Below, in pieces: positions 27,601-42,000 of a stretch of DNA of 64,000 nucleotides. Location: assembly GCA_003342895.1 (NCBI GenBank), contig PTFA01000085.1, positions 1,762,671 to 1,826,670 of the forward strand, in the 5' to 3' direction. Position 1 is the first letter of the stretch; each line of letters begins with the position of its first letter. The notes below the pieces were generated by a model. The model was given only the letters and a program-made list of their open reading frames with translations. It was not told the origin of the DNA and did not search any database. This DNA is from Casuarius casuarius. Lineage: Eukaryota; Chordata; Aves; Casuariiformes; Casuariidae. The position numbers were made by a program, and so were the translations under genes.

Positions 27601-30600
27601 ATACATTTTAGTTTAAGCATTTTCTCTAAAACGCATTTCAAGAAAGAAATTATTATTTTTAAGACTTACTGTTTCCCTTCAAAGCCTGACTTACATCCAG
27701 GACATGTTTTACATTCACATTGCTTAATGAAAGATAAAAGATACTAATAGTTGTTTTTAACAGGAAAGTAATTTGCAACTACAAATTTCTTCAAGCTACT
27801 CCTTTTCCCAGTTTCTTATTTAAAAACTGATTTTTTTTTTTTTTTTTACAAAAGGTACATTTTCTAATCAAAATATTTGCATTTCAACTTATTTCCTGTC
27901 TACTGATCCATATTAATAAAAGCTAGCTTTCAATTAGATTATTAAATATGTAATAGTTAATCTCATAAACAGCCATATGCTCATGTTATTTAAACATAAA
28001 GACTGTTGTATGAAAGCGACAGATTGCTAAGGATTACACAGCTTATTATCACTACAAGGCAGACCAATTAGCCATTACGATAAATCTGATTTCTTGATAA
28101 TACTGCTTAAAATTAAGACCTAAGTGGCCTGTTTAGGTGGGAGACCTACTTTTCCAGGAAAAAAAATGTATGTACTAAAAAGTACATATAAAAATGTTTC
28201 TCTTGTAGCATGGAGAAAGACTCAGGTCTTTAATACAGAGAATGTTACTAATCAAAATGTGTTATTTGAAAGATTTGTTTAGTCTGCATACCATTTCAAA
28301 ATCCTGAAAGAGTCAAAACTTAAAGGAGCACAGAGGATTCACAAAAGTAATCTTATGCCCACGCTGAATTCTGTCTTCTCTTGTGTTTCTTCAACTTTTC
28401 TCAGGTGTGTTCTGAGCTTATTCTTACTCTCTCTTGCCTCCCTTTAGGCACAGGGCCTTAATATTGCCAGATTGCCAGGAACAAAGGACACACAGAAGAC
28501 TAAAAAAAAAAAATCTGTCATTTGTGCTTAAACTGACAGAAGTTCTACATTGAACAGTCAAAAGATGCACAACAATCAAATAATGGAGATGATGCTGATA
28601 TGTAGACTGATACCAGTACACAGACCAAAATTGCTAAGGGTTTCCAGAACCGGAAAAAATCGGAAGTGGGAAGTTGCTTTGACTCAATAGGTCAACACTG
28701 TCATCACAACACTGGATACTGTCTGCTATGCTGGAAATGCTTTGCCCTCACTCAAAAAAATTTATGTGGAAGAAACACAGCAGTTTTGGGAAACTGAAAA
28801 CTCAGTTTTATAGTCACAGAGGGCAAGATTCCCAACTCTTTCAGAAAGCATGCATTAAAACCTTGATTGATGATGAACTAGAAAATGGTACTTCCTGACA
28901 CACAACTCAAGCACAACAAAAAAATGCTAACATCTTCACTTGCAGCTTTGCCTACTTAGTTGATAGTAAATTGAACTGTTCTCAAAAAGAACTGAGATCT
29001 AAGCTGCCAAAACAGTGTCACCTAAGCCCACAAAGTCATCTGTCCATAGGCATGTCAGACTGATTCACAAAGGACCTTTCTGACAGTGATAGTATGACAT
29101 ATTTGAAGCAGTAAGGCTTTTGCTGCTTTCAGTTCAAGAACCGTGTATTCTGCACAAGTCAGTTTGTATTTACATTTCACTTCACACTGAGATGTAATGG
29201 AGAAAATGGTCTACCGACAAGCTAAGATGCTAAGAACTGACAGTATTATGATCAATTAACCACTGACTTCAGGGTAAGTCTTAAGAGTCTAGCTAAAATA
29301 AATTCACTATTATTATAATATATAAACACCTCTGCTAAACTAAAAAGGCAGAAGTGAAAGTGCACTGAGGCGATTTAGCTCTTTAAACAACTAAAGAAAA
29401 GACACTGTATGACTGGAAAAGAAGTCGACATACTGATACTATTTTCTACATACAATGAATTTATGCCCCAGTCCTGAGGCAATAGAAAAGCCCTACAATG
29501 GGAGCCAGAACAAAAACAAAAGAAGGGCTTAGATTTCAAGTTTCACACAATACACAAGATTCATAGAACATTAAGCAACTGGCTGTTTTTTAAATGCATA
29601 ACAGCTTTGACTCAACCCTCCACACCAGTACCAAGCCCACCAGGTTAAGAGTAAGTGTGTATTTCGTTAAGGAGAAATAAAGATACCCGTAGAAGACAAG
29701 CACAACAGAAGAAAAGGAAATGAGCTGCATTTGGAGCCTTCCATCCTTATAGGTTTAGAAGGTGAAGTACAAGGAGACACAGAGCACATGCATAACCCTT
29801 ATAAACAATGGGTAATAATGGATCAATTTTTGCACAAATAGCACTCACATACAGCATACACTGCACATCTGATCTCCTCCACAGTAAAATGAAGAGATTC
29901 AGACAAACTAAGAACAGTAATCAGATGTCCACTGTTCCAAGCAAAGTAAAGCAACTTCTCCATAACCCCTTCTGAAATTTACTTCCAGAACCTAAGATAC
30001 TCAGTACCCAACAGCTCACCAGAGTAAGTAATGGCTTCTCATTACCTAAAAATGAGCTAACTCCTTTAACCACATTAATGAAGTAGCCATTTGAAATAAA
30101 GTTCTCAACAGAAATGGTACTTTGGCAACTCAAAAGCCCTCAGCCAACATAGAGAAAAAGGCTGTTTGCTCTCAGACTCAATTAATGTCACTATAGCTGT
30201 CCTACTCACGATGTCAAAGTTCCCTATGCCAAAGTACCTCTTCCATCAAAGTAAGTCTTATGAGATAACATAGCGATGAAACGAAAGCGAAACAAATACT
30301 TCACATACTTACAGTATTAAAAGTTCCAATGTTCTATTACTCACCCAGCTAACAGCAACTCAAAATATGAACAAATGAGGGAAACTAGACATAGCCTCCT
30401 GTAAGCCCACGCACCCACATTTTACTTTATTCTTCCCCTTTAATTACTCTTTTAAAATATCTGCCTCTTGTTCTGTCTAAGTTTACACTTATGGCCCTCA
30501 TTCTGCCTCTCATCATTTGCACTGGAGTACCATCATCTATTCTTCTCCAACGTCAGCACCACCCAAGTTAGCTTCACCAAGTACTGTTTCCAGCATCACA

Positions 30601-33600
30601 GCAGGTCCTTTTCATCTATATCTTCCACATAGCATGCCTTATCTGTGTTCCACCCAAACTCATTTTAAGAAGTCTTCATTATTCAGCCCTAAATTATCTT
30701 TAACATTTAAAGCTGTGACCCTTTTCTGTCAAGCACAGCATACTCATTCATCCATCTGTATAATGTATTCTACTAAAGCGTTTCCCAAGTTTTGCTAAAG
30801 CTTCTTCCCATAACTGGGATTGCTCCTTTAAAAGAACCACTACATGATCCTTTTCACAACTTTTTAAAGTCTGACAATGAGTACGTGCTACCTATAAGCT
30901 TTGGTTTCTTAGAACAAAATGAAAACACAATTCCCCCTCCCCCAAAAAACACACTCCCTTCGCTTTAATTTCTTGTTCTTCTACTCATTATTCTCCTTTA
31001 CAGTGCTAGTTTTAACCATGTAGCTAAGGTATCTGGATAACAGTGATGCAAGTTCCTCTTCTGATATAGACCTAATATTTCAATTATTTATCAATTCTAT
31101 GCCCATTTACTATCTCGATATTGCCATTTTTATTACAGTAGCTATATAACAATTTATATAGCCCAAATCTTTAATATACAGTACCAGGTAAACAGCAAGA
31201 AGTCAAGATGAATTTAACAGAACTGATTTTACAAACCCAATTTCCGAGTATTTCTAAATAGAAAGGAGGCAATAACATATGGAGCTAACAAAAAATATTA
31301 GCCATCAATGGTNTGATGGATTAAGATATGACCCTGGTATGAGAATATAGCTGACCAAAAGAAAGGGTAGAGAACAAAAAGAAAAAAATATTACTATGGT
31401 CTATTTTGCAATACTATAGTAACTGTGAAATATACAGATGTCTAACGCAGTTCCTTCTACCTTACCAATATTTGTTCACGGGAGCCACGATAACACATTT
31501 TGCTTTGTACATTCCAGTAAACACTGAGGCCGTCCAGGCACAAAAGCTGTGAAGAAAAGAAAGCATTCAGCAGGTTCCATACTCGGTATTCAATCTGTTC
31601 TATGAGGTTAGCTTTCCACACACACACACATCTATCTATATATATAAAATAGTTGGTCTGAGAAAGAAGTCAGGATTCTTAAACCCTTCTTACAACGTTC
31701 CTATCATTTCTTAGATCTTCAAATACTCATTTTAGCAAGTGTGAATCCCAAATACGTTAGGCATACAGACTAGAGTAGAAACTGGCAATGGTAATTTAAC
31801 ACAATTGTTTGAAATTGTAGTTACTATGCAGATTTAAGACTTGCTGCATAATGCATTTAATGAATGGATCAGTGTTTGAATTTATGGCAAATTTTATAAA
31901 CCATGGAGTGCAAAGTTATGCCTTACATGAAAACAGTCATTTTGGTTCTACTTCTGTCTGGATACAAAGCAAAATTAAGAAAAAGAACAGGAAAATGAGC
32001 AAAACGAAGTGCTTTTTCAATTTTTCTTTAGAACCCCAGATTATTTCTCTTGCCCCATTTCTACCACAGCCTACCAAAATCAGCTGCTAACTGCACTTGT
32101 AAAGGAGTTAGGAAAAAACACATTACCTTGTATATCATTTTTGCAGCTTCATTCAGAATAGAAGGTGTCCAATTCTCATTTGTTGTCTAAAAGTTAAAAG
32201 TAATAAATATAAATCATATATAAATCATTCTTTGTATCTTATTCAATACATTTGAGGTTTTATTCTATACTTTCAAGCACAAAATGCATCATCATTTTGG
32301 TCCTACCAGACAACAGGGGAAGTCAGTTTCTCTAGACTACACACATATAAGCAAAACTCAACACTGAATTTGTCAGGTTTAATTTTCAGCTCCTTATCCC
32401 ATCTATAGAATCCTTAGGAGCTAACAAAAACAAGGGTTAACTGAAATTTTCTCCTCCATTTCTCAAAAGCCTGGCAAAATACCACATGTCCAGTGTCACA
32501 AAGTAATGTTCATCATAATTTACTTATTAGCCCTGGGAATAACCTGCTCTATAAATGTAAATGCTTTCATCTAGTTTTAAAGATCACTTGGATCGTAAGG
32601 TCATTTGGATCATAACAAACAGTTAGCCTCGAAAAGCCCGATCTTCCCCAATAGTCTTCCCTTCTGCCTGTAAAAACATTAAGTACCATCTCCATGCACG
32701 AAAGACTGTCTAAGCTTCCAGCTCTATGCAAACTTTCATTATATCACATTAAACNCAAACTTCCCTTTCGGCTACCCTGTCAAAGACGGTTAAACCAAAT
32801 ATGTAAGCACATGCACACGTTCTCACACACACATTACCAGTAAGCTAAGTTCACCCAATGTCATTCCCAAAGAAACTGGACACTGTGGATCTGTGATCTA
32901 AAAAAAATAGAAAAAGAGAACAGATGTTTNTCTCTCGTCTGCCCACGCAACAAAAATGCAACATTTCATTAAAACCAGATCGAATTCTGAGCTGTTTTGA
33001 GGGTCTTCCTTTGCTTAATAATAATACTAGCTGGATCATTCTTAGACCTCTCCAAGTTGGGCCAAAAACCAAGATGGATGTGGTATAAAGGCTTAAGACT
33101 TAAATCCCAAAGTTCCCTTTCAACATCTAATAATCTTTGTATGGGAAAAAAAGAAGTCCCAAAATAGATTTGGAAAATAATCTACATCTAATCCTTCCCT
33201 TTCACATGCAGCTATCTCAAACTGCCTCATACTTTTTCCTTAAGGAAGCTGGAAGTGGGATGGCATAACATCAGTTCCATTTATATAAAGATTCTCAATC
33301 ATCAATTAAGTATTTTTAACCATTTGCTTTCTGACTCATCTCTAACCCCCACCAGTTCCTGCCATTCTGTATCTCATCTGGTACACCGAAAAACTCTGTA
33401 CTTCAACGGCACACACGAATGCATGAGAAACAGCCACTACCCACATTAAGTGAGAGACACGCTATCAAACAGGGCAAAAGAGAGAATATCTATTGCATGT
33501 ATCCAAAATATTTACGGCTTTCAGTCATACTTGGTGTATTTTACCTGAAGAGGTATAGAAGAAACCAGTATCAACTTATTTCTAGAGACTACATAATAAT

Positions 33601-36600
33601 CACCATACTGGAGTCCAATTTAAAATGAAGAAAAGGTGTTCCAAGTACTTACATCATCTTCATATTTAACATGAATGCCTGTGATTTTGACTTGCACATT
33701 TTTTATAACTTGAGCTGCAAGCTTTTCTAAAAAAGTATCTTTTTTCTCTTCCTTTGGTTTGTCTAAAATAAAAAAGGCATCATTACAGTCACATCTTGAG
33801 TTGAACCATACTGACAGCTATTCCAATGTAAACTTAATGTTTACTCTAATGTAAATACTTGACACTTGTTTACTTATTTACATTAGATATTTGCATTTTT
33901 CTCTTAGCCTAAAAAGCATAATACTTTAACAAAAATCAGGAAGTCCCAAGTCCTGTCCATCTGTATCCCTATGGAACTCTTTCTTCTGCTAATTACAGAG
34001 CAGAACACATGAATGTAACTTTCCTGTACATCCATAGTCTGAAGACGTGATTTTAGCTGAGTGTGCACAACATGCAACCATAACAAAGTTCATGTCCAAG
34101 TTTCAGTCAAAATCATTTAGCTTACAACACAGCTTTCTGATTTTTGTTGTAAACATACTGCACCCCACTCCTTTCAAGTGGAATGTTCTCCCTTAAGACT
34201 CCCTCAGCAATTAACCAGCAATTTCAATGAGGAAATAGGTAGGAAGGTGTAATTCAGCACAAAATACCCTTGAATAACCAGGTGAAGATAATGCTTGCAC
34301 ANTAAAAGATTGGTCCATTACAGCCTTTTATAGGACACTGAGGATGTTAAAATGCTTGCATACTATATTATAGAAAATGAACAGTTACATGTAAAATATT
34401 ACATTTCTTCCATAGTGGACTCATACTGTGGCCAGTTAAGCTAGATGCACACAGAACGTTTCTATGCCACATAGTGATAACTGAACTTATTTTGAACCAG
34501 ACAGGGTAGCAGAAGCAGCATACACACAGGAGCCACCCAAGACAAACATATGCATGCTGGAAAAAACTAAGGATTTACGACACACTCACTGTTTAACAAT
34601 ATAAATCTAAAAATGTTATCTTGGACTGAGTGTCTTAACATTTTAGCTAAAATACAAGTGAGCTGCCTGTTCTCTAGCTGTCTCTACATCTTACCTTGTC
34701 TTGTACAGTATCTACTGTACAAAGTGGGTGTCACAGTGAAGTGCCACTGATAAGCCTATCAAACTTGTACGTTTTTGTTGGAAACGCTACAGATGGCTGA
34801 AGTTGAAGACACACATGGCTATCCAAGTACATAGAAATAAGGACCACAGGCTATGACTAAATTCAGGATTGCATTCACAGTTTTATTTCTCAGACTACGT
34901 TAACTATTTATAACTTTTTACATATGCAACGCATGCAGAGTAACACAAGTATATAACTTTGCATATCTTCCTAAAAAAATAGAATAATTTTTTTCTTTAA
35001 GCTATAAGAAAAGATTCAGAAGATTCCAATAAAAATAAAAACACTTTGCCACTGTATATGATATAATACTTCTATTCAAGAAAACATTTGACTCCAAGTA
35101 AAAGAATTACTCAGGAACTCCAGGAAGAAACAAAGACTTTATACCACTTTTATATGTACCTCATGCTTCCTCCCATTAATCAATCCTTCACAACTCCCAC
35201 TTGATATTAACAGAAAGCAATGCAACTCTGATAAAGAAGAAAAAAAGAGCAGAGAAGCATGTATTCAAGCTTCATGTCTTTCAAGCAGCGGTAGTGCAAA
35301 CAGGCAACTCATTAACATTTTTCTAACTAAATGCAGCTAACAGTAGCAATAACATGCAGTTTTTCCAACAGTCAAGTTCAGCCTCATTTGATTCAGAGAA
35401 CCGGGAAACATCAGAAAGCTCTCTCTCTAGTTTATGTCCTCACTTCCAAAAATGAGACAACTATCAGTGGCTGTATACCCAAAACTAGGAAAAACTAATC
35501 AAAACAAAGCAAAAAAAGCCAAACCTTTCTTTTTTTAAAAAAAAGCACACACACAAAAAGTAAACAAAAAGAATACTCATATATTTCACCCACCTTTTGA
35601 ATGATCATGACCTCTAAAGGGTTTCTTAAAATGCTTTTTATACTTTTTACGCTTACGTCCTTTTTCAGTGCAAGCAATTTTGTGAAAAAAAGATGAAGTT
35701 CAAGTTAGTAAAGCAGAAATGCAGGAAAGTATAGGGAAGAAAGAGAAAGAAAAAAGTTTGGTTTGTCTTAGAGCAGAATGCCTTTGTTGAGCTCTCATTA
35801 AAAGCTTTTAAAGAATTTCAGAGCTGTTAAGGAAGCAGACAGCTACACTTCACAATGCAGAATCTTGTTTTTTTATAATTAATTTATATGCAAATTCACT
35901 TTCCTGGAAGCAACTGAAGTCTTGGTTATTTTTATGTTGTTTAAGTTTAAAGTTCCACTAAACTAAGCAGCCAGTAAAAACTTCACATTACACATCCAAA
36001 TATCCACTAGATCAGTGGTCCTGTCAATTGTAAGGTCAAAGCATTAAATTAATTTTCACATATTCCTTATATAACTTCTGAAGAGTTTGAGGAACTACAA
36101 ATAATCACCAGGCTTCTCAGCAAATACACATACATCAGACTTTTTCATGAATTCATTATATTAACACACTTCTGGATCAATTAAGTATGAGAAGAACAGA
36201 AAACAGAACTAAAGAACAATTATTTTGAAAGGTGTAGCAAAATTCTAAAGGTGAAGAACTGCTTATTAGATTGTTGGTGAACAACTTTGTAATCCAGTAA
36301 TGTACGTTTGTTTGCTTTTAATTTAATGACCTCAGGCAGAGGCATAGTGGGCATATCTGAACAGCTAATAATGTATACACCACGGGGAAAAGCAATCAGA
36401 AGAGACTTCTACCATACAGTGGTGTAACTTCCAAATTAAGATATTCAAGACATAAACAGAAACCTAAAGAGCACTTCTCAGTGATTCTCACACTAATCAA
36501 CAGCAGGGTATGAACGTGATCTGAAAGAATGATAGTTAAACCCACAAAAGGCATGCAAAAATAATGATTCTTTAAAAGCTTTTATCAAATTAAATTTTAC

Positions 36601-39003
36601 TATTTACACACATTATGATCAGAACAGTCAAACTGTTTCATGCATTAAGCTAATCCTCCTATTTCTCCACATTTCTAAGGAAAGCTAGTTTGGTCAGTTA
36701 CATTGTCATCAGTCTTTCCCCCCCAGGCTCTGCCAACACAGGGGAAGATGAAGTCAGCAACAGAGCAGCCCTTGCTCAACATTTTAAATTTTTAGCATAA
36801 GGGTGTGTACTGCTACAGCAAGAAGGAAGCAAGTCCAATAGCCCNTTTAATTTAGGGGAAGACCTTTATTTTGAGTTACTTGCATGCTTGTTCAAATAAA
36901 GGAGAAAGTGCCTCCCAAGGTTTCAACCTGCCTTGCACTTATACAGTGGTCACCCTACAAAGAACAAAAATAAAAAACTGCACCGAATACAATGTTTTCT
37001 TTTGGACAGTTCATTTTAAGAGTACAAGGAATCCTCTATAGCTGATATTTAAAAAGACAGCTTCCTTCAGTTATTAGAGAATGTGTAGATCTCAGGCACT
37101 CACATGCAAGACAAAACTAGGACAACATGATTTTCCTCTTAACCACTTGCAACCACATCTATGGAGGGACTAAATATAGTCCAAGCCCAATTTTAATCTC
37201 ATTCTGAACTTGCACTCAGATAAAAGCCTACTAAGGAATTTTGGCTAAAAATAGCCTTCTACTGAAAAGTTAACTCAAGAAAAAAAGTACAGCAGGTACA
37301 ACATAATAGCAGCTCCTCTGAATTTTGCTGGAGACAGTTTCCTTGCTTAATCTGAGAGCAAACCAAATAAACAAGAACATGGTAATGCGTGCTAGATGTC
37401 TTCAGTCTTCTATGGCTCATTTTGCCCATTCCAAGTTTCAAGACAGCCTGAACTTCAAATATCTTAAGTCCAGAAGCCTTAAGTAAGGGTAATTCTCCTC
37501 TATTCTCAAAATACTTAATGTACTTAAAAAAAAAAAATTACAGCAAAACACTGTCAGCATTCTATGACATTCTTGAACTCGACATGGCTGATGAAGACCT
37601 TTCTAAATGTACTGTCTTTTTGAACAGCCACTCAATTAATCATTTTAAGTTTCCTCTTGAATTCGCAATCATTAAAATCTTATTCCTAGAACCACCACTA
37701 TGTGGATGCCTACCAAAAAGTCTTGTTGCTTCATTTCTACATATGGCCATTTGGGTGTCGGTTTCTTTTGTTTGTTAAATTTAAGTAGCAATTAACCATG
37801 CATACCCACCAGGCTTGATGTCCTTATAAATCAGTTTCTCCAACCCATACAAGGAATCTTGTGAATGAGTGCCTTGGTCCATACGGCAGCAAATAACCAA
37901 AAAAATGCATTTTTTTAATGAAGAAATCAACTCCTGATTTAATGCCAAGTTCATAAAATTCACATGCTAAGTTAGTATTCCCATTATAATATCTGATAGC
38001 CAGAGTCAAAGCTTCAGAATAATTCATTTCAAAGATTATCTACATATGTCAAATTATGCAATTTTCATTTTATTCCTAACCAGCAAAAGGCAAGAGTTGC
38101 AAGCTTTGGTCTCTACATACAAGTTTTGATACTGACAGACTTTAGTGGCTTAGAAAACAGGAAATAATGTTTTGCCAGCTTATGTCAGCAGACCTTGTTC
38201 TCACTTTCCATCACACTGTACTAACCATACAGTGACATGACCAGTTTGTTCAAAATTTGAGTAGCATGTCTTCAAAAAAAACCCCAGAACTTTCTGTGTT
38301 AAGAGATTCTTCAATAAATACAAGTATTGAATCAAGATTCTATACACATTAAAGTATGCTGAGTACTAGCCACAAAAGCAAACAGAGCTAAAAATGGACC
38401 CTGATGATTTTATATTCAGTATATTTCTTAGATTGTCACCAGCTACAGTGTGTTCCTGAAGACCAAAAAAGAAGATTCCTTATGAATTCAAGCTGCAGTA
38501 GAGCAGCTTGGGCCCTAAGACTTTTGCATCTAGCAAAGGCAAGAGATCTGCTCATGCAGGAACTGCACAACTCCTCCCGAGTACAATATTCGAGCACCAG
38601 ACCAGAAACATGCAAGAAACAAAGCCACTGTACCACTGAAATGTGAGGCCACGGTATGGCTGAGGATAACTACAGTTTAAAGCAATCCAGGTTGAGTGAT
38701 GCATTGCCTTTTCCTCCCCACGGCTAAAAGTTTAACACTGCATCTCCAGAAAACATGACTCGAATTCTAGTTCTTTGAATGAGGAATCAAGCTACTGATG
38801 TATCATTTTTTTATAAACAATTTCTTCAAAAGTCTTTGAAATGCTGGATGCAGCAAGTATCCACTTAGAAAAAGACTTCTGTTCCTCTAAAACACAGTAT
38901 CACATTATTAAAGACCCGTAATTAAAACTCCACAGCAAGATAATGTCTCATGCAATGCAGTTTCTATCTTCAGTCCAAACACCCCAGAGCTTTAAATACA
39001 TAT

Positions 39004-39042
<39 letters not shown>

Positions 39043-42000
39043 AAAACACCAGATGATGAAATTCCCATTTCCAACGGAAGTTAAATGGACAAATGAATAG
39101 TAAATAAAATAAGTGACATTGTTTCATGCTTCAGAGAGAAAAAAAGACTTTTTAAATAACTGTAGTAAGATTAGCTTGATATTTGAAAAAGGTAAGATTT
39201 AGGAAGTCAAACACAAAACGGGGCTTTTCTTTCATATCACAGCCCAAGTTCTCAAATCCTGATGGAGGTTTGCATTATTAACTTAGTACCTTTTTCTGCT
39301 GCTTTCTGCAAGGCTTCCTCAATTCTCGCAAGTTCCTTTTGTTTATTATCTTGCAAGTATTTTTCTTCCTTCTCTGCGTCATATTTAACGCCTGCAAGCC
39401 AAGTTGGGACAGCTTTAATCCTAAATTTGAAGCACTGTTGCTCAAATNAAGTAAATACATAATCAAGCAGCACACACCATGTTCAACATTATCTCAAACA
39501 AGACAAAGACATTTGGCAACATAAAGGTTATTCCTGGTCTAACTGCTGAAACCTGCATCTCACCTCTGGAATTCATACTCCTATGTAGTAAGATACACAA
39601 GGATCCTGCCAATGTTTAAGTGTTATATCACAAAAGATGCAGCAATGCCAATGAAGAACCTTTCCACATCCTTACAAACGTGGAAATTCAGACTCCTTTA
39701 AGTGTGCACTTTGCAGTATAACACAGGTTGCAAGTTCTGCTATACATACATTTAATGCTCTAGAAACTTCAAAGTTTACTTAGTATACCAGAGCTTCTGA
39801 TTTCACAGAAAACAATTCAATTCTCTGATCTTCTTCCCCCTCCCTAAAAATCAGTTCTAATGGAATTACTACTTTTAAGTGGTAAAAGTCAGAAACAGAT
39901 GGACTATTTCACATAACAGCCAAAAGATCTAGGTCATGCCAGAAAAAAAAAGGTTCAGGATAAGCATCCTTCAGAGGAAACCTCTCCGTCAAATTGATAC
40001 CTCTCTGTTAAATGGATACACCCAAGGATTCCCATAAAAGCAACAGGTGCTGCTTCCTCCCACCCTTCTTACTCTCACTTGCCAGTGTTTGCCTAGACAT
40101 CTCCTTGAGTGAACAGAATGTACACATGGCAACCTATGTGAACTACTTGCTATTATATACTCAATTACACAGTACCCTTCAGTATTTTTCTCTCTTCCGT
40201 TACTTGATTTCATTGTGTTCTTGAACAGTTTACGTACTTGCTCCAGGGACTATTAGAAGATACAAGCCTTCTAGAGTTGCAACAACTGCCTCACCATACA
40301 GATTCTTCCAAGGAATCTTCAGAGTAAGTTTATCTACATAAACAAAAACACAGTTACTTCAAGGCAAAAATCTATGCTGTGTTTAGGCTGAACAATACCT
40401 CAGTTACTGAAGAGCATTAGCCCTATTTCTTGAAGTCCTGCACATCTCAGAAGGCAAGGTAGGACCTGTGTGGGCCTAAGCAGTTTGTACAGTTCTTGAA
40501 GTGAGAAAATACACGCACCAAAAATAAGTCACTGATTTAAATGAGAAGATGCAGTTTGAGTTAAAAGACTTCAGATCAAAAGTTAAGATCGTGANTGGAG
40601 TTTAATTTACTGGGATGAACATCATTTTGTAGGGACATGGAAGAAGAAATATGATGCACTCCTCTCCCACAAATGTTTCACTTGAAAAAGCAATGCTGAG
40701 CACCATTGAAAGGCATTTTTAACAACGTATGTCTGAGAATTCTTTAACCTCTGGCGTATTTGCCAGCTTTTCAAAATTCTTACTTAAATTCTTTATATTG
40801 ATCATGTAACTTTTAAAAAGTTACACACATTTTGCTTGTACTAAACAGCTCCCTTAATCATTCACGTATCAGGAAAGAATCTCTCAGATACATTTTTCAN
40901 ACCCAGCCTGTACAGTTACTCCAGAAGGATCAACCAAACAACACCCTATGATTTAATTAGAGCAGTCACATTAGATATCTACACTAGTCTCAACAGCAAG
41001 TAAAATTACAGAGACCACCTGTCTAAGAAAACCTAATAAAGAAATTCAGGAACAAGACCAATCTTAAGATCTGTTCTAAAATTTCCATTTTAAGATTTTT
41101 GGTGAAACAACAACTTACCTATTTGACCAACTTTTACTTTAAAAGGTAGATCCAGTTCACTCTGTTAAAAAAAAAAAAAGTATTAAACAAATCCATATAT
41201 TTTAAGGATAATCTGGTTTATACAGCAAAATCTATTATCTTTACTCATGTTAAAAGTATTCTCCAAGAACTGAAGTTCCAGAACAGGAGCAGTTCTCCAT
41301 ATGACAAAGTTCCAATTATTTAGCAATACTCTCATGAACACAGGGATCCATAAATATGATACNGTTTGTAAAAAGTACAAAAATGAAGCAGTTAAACATT
41401 TTTCAGCAATACTCTCCTGCAAGTGTAATAATGCCTTGCTCCAAAAGTTACTAAAAAATAAAATTTTATCTACATGTGATAATTTAATTCTGCATTTTCA
41501 TTGATTTGCCACATAGATCTTTTGTTTATGACAATCAGTATTATACCTAATTTTTCCAAATACACATAAAAAGCCTCACTAAAAACATTGTGAGGTTCAA
41601 TGCAAAATGCCTGCCAAACATCAACAGGATCAGTTCAAAGATAGGAGGAACAAGTGACAAGTGACCAACTACCATCAATTAAAACCTGACCAATGATCTC
41701 ATCTATACAGGCTACTTTGAAATGAGGAATATAATCGCTGGTTAAAAAAATCCACCCAAAAACAAAAGCAAAGATTTTAAAATGAGGTTAAAACATTGTG
41801 ATTTAACTAATCTTACAGCAGATTTCCAGCTGGTACCTCCCCCAGCTGCTGTCAGTTTTCTTTCCCTACTTAAAGAAAGTATTTTCCAGAACTCTCTTCC
41901 ACTTTGACTTCTCTTCAGGCCTTTGGTTTGTGGTTAAATTATTTAGAAAGAATGCCAATCTCAAAGATTATAAGAAGCAAACCTGTTTTCCCAAATGAGA

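Noticed and set aside
38404..38646. Overlapping open frames on both strands in intron 5
   Set aside because: Not in the VPS13C frame or phase, no resemblance to known proteins; probably chance.
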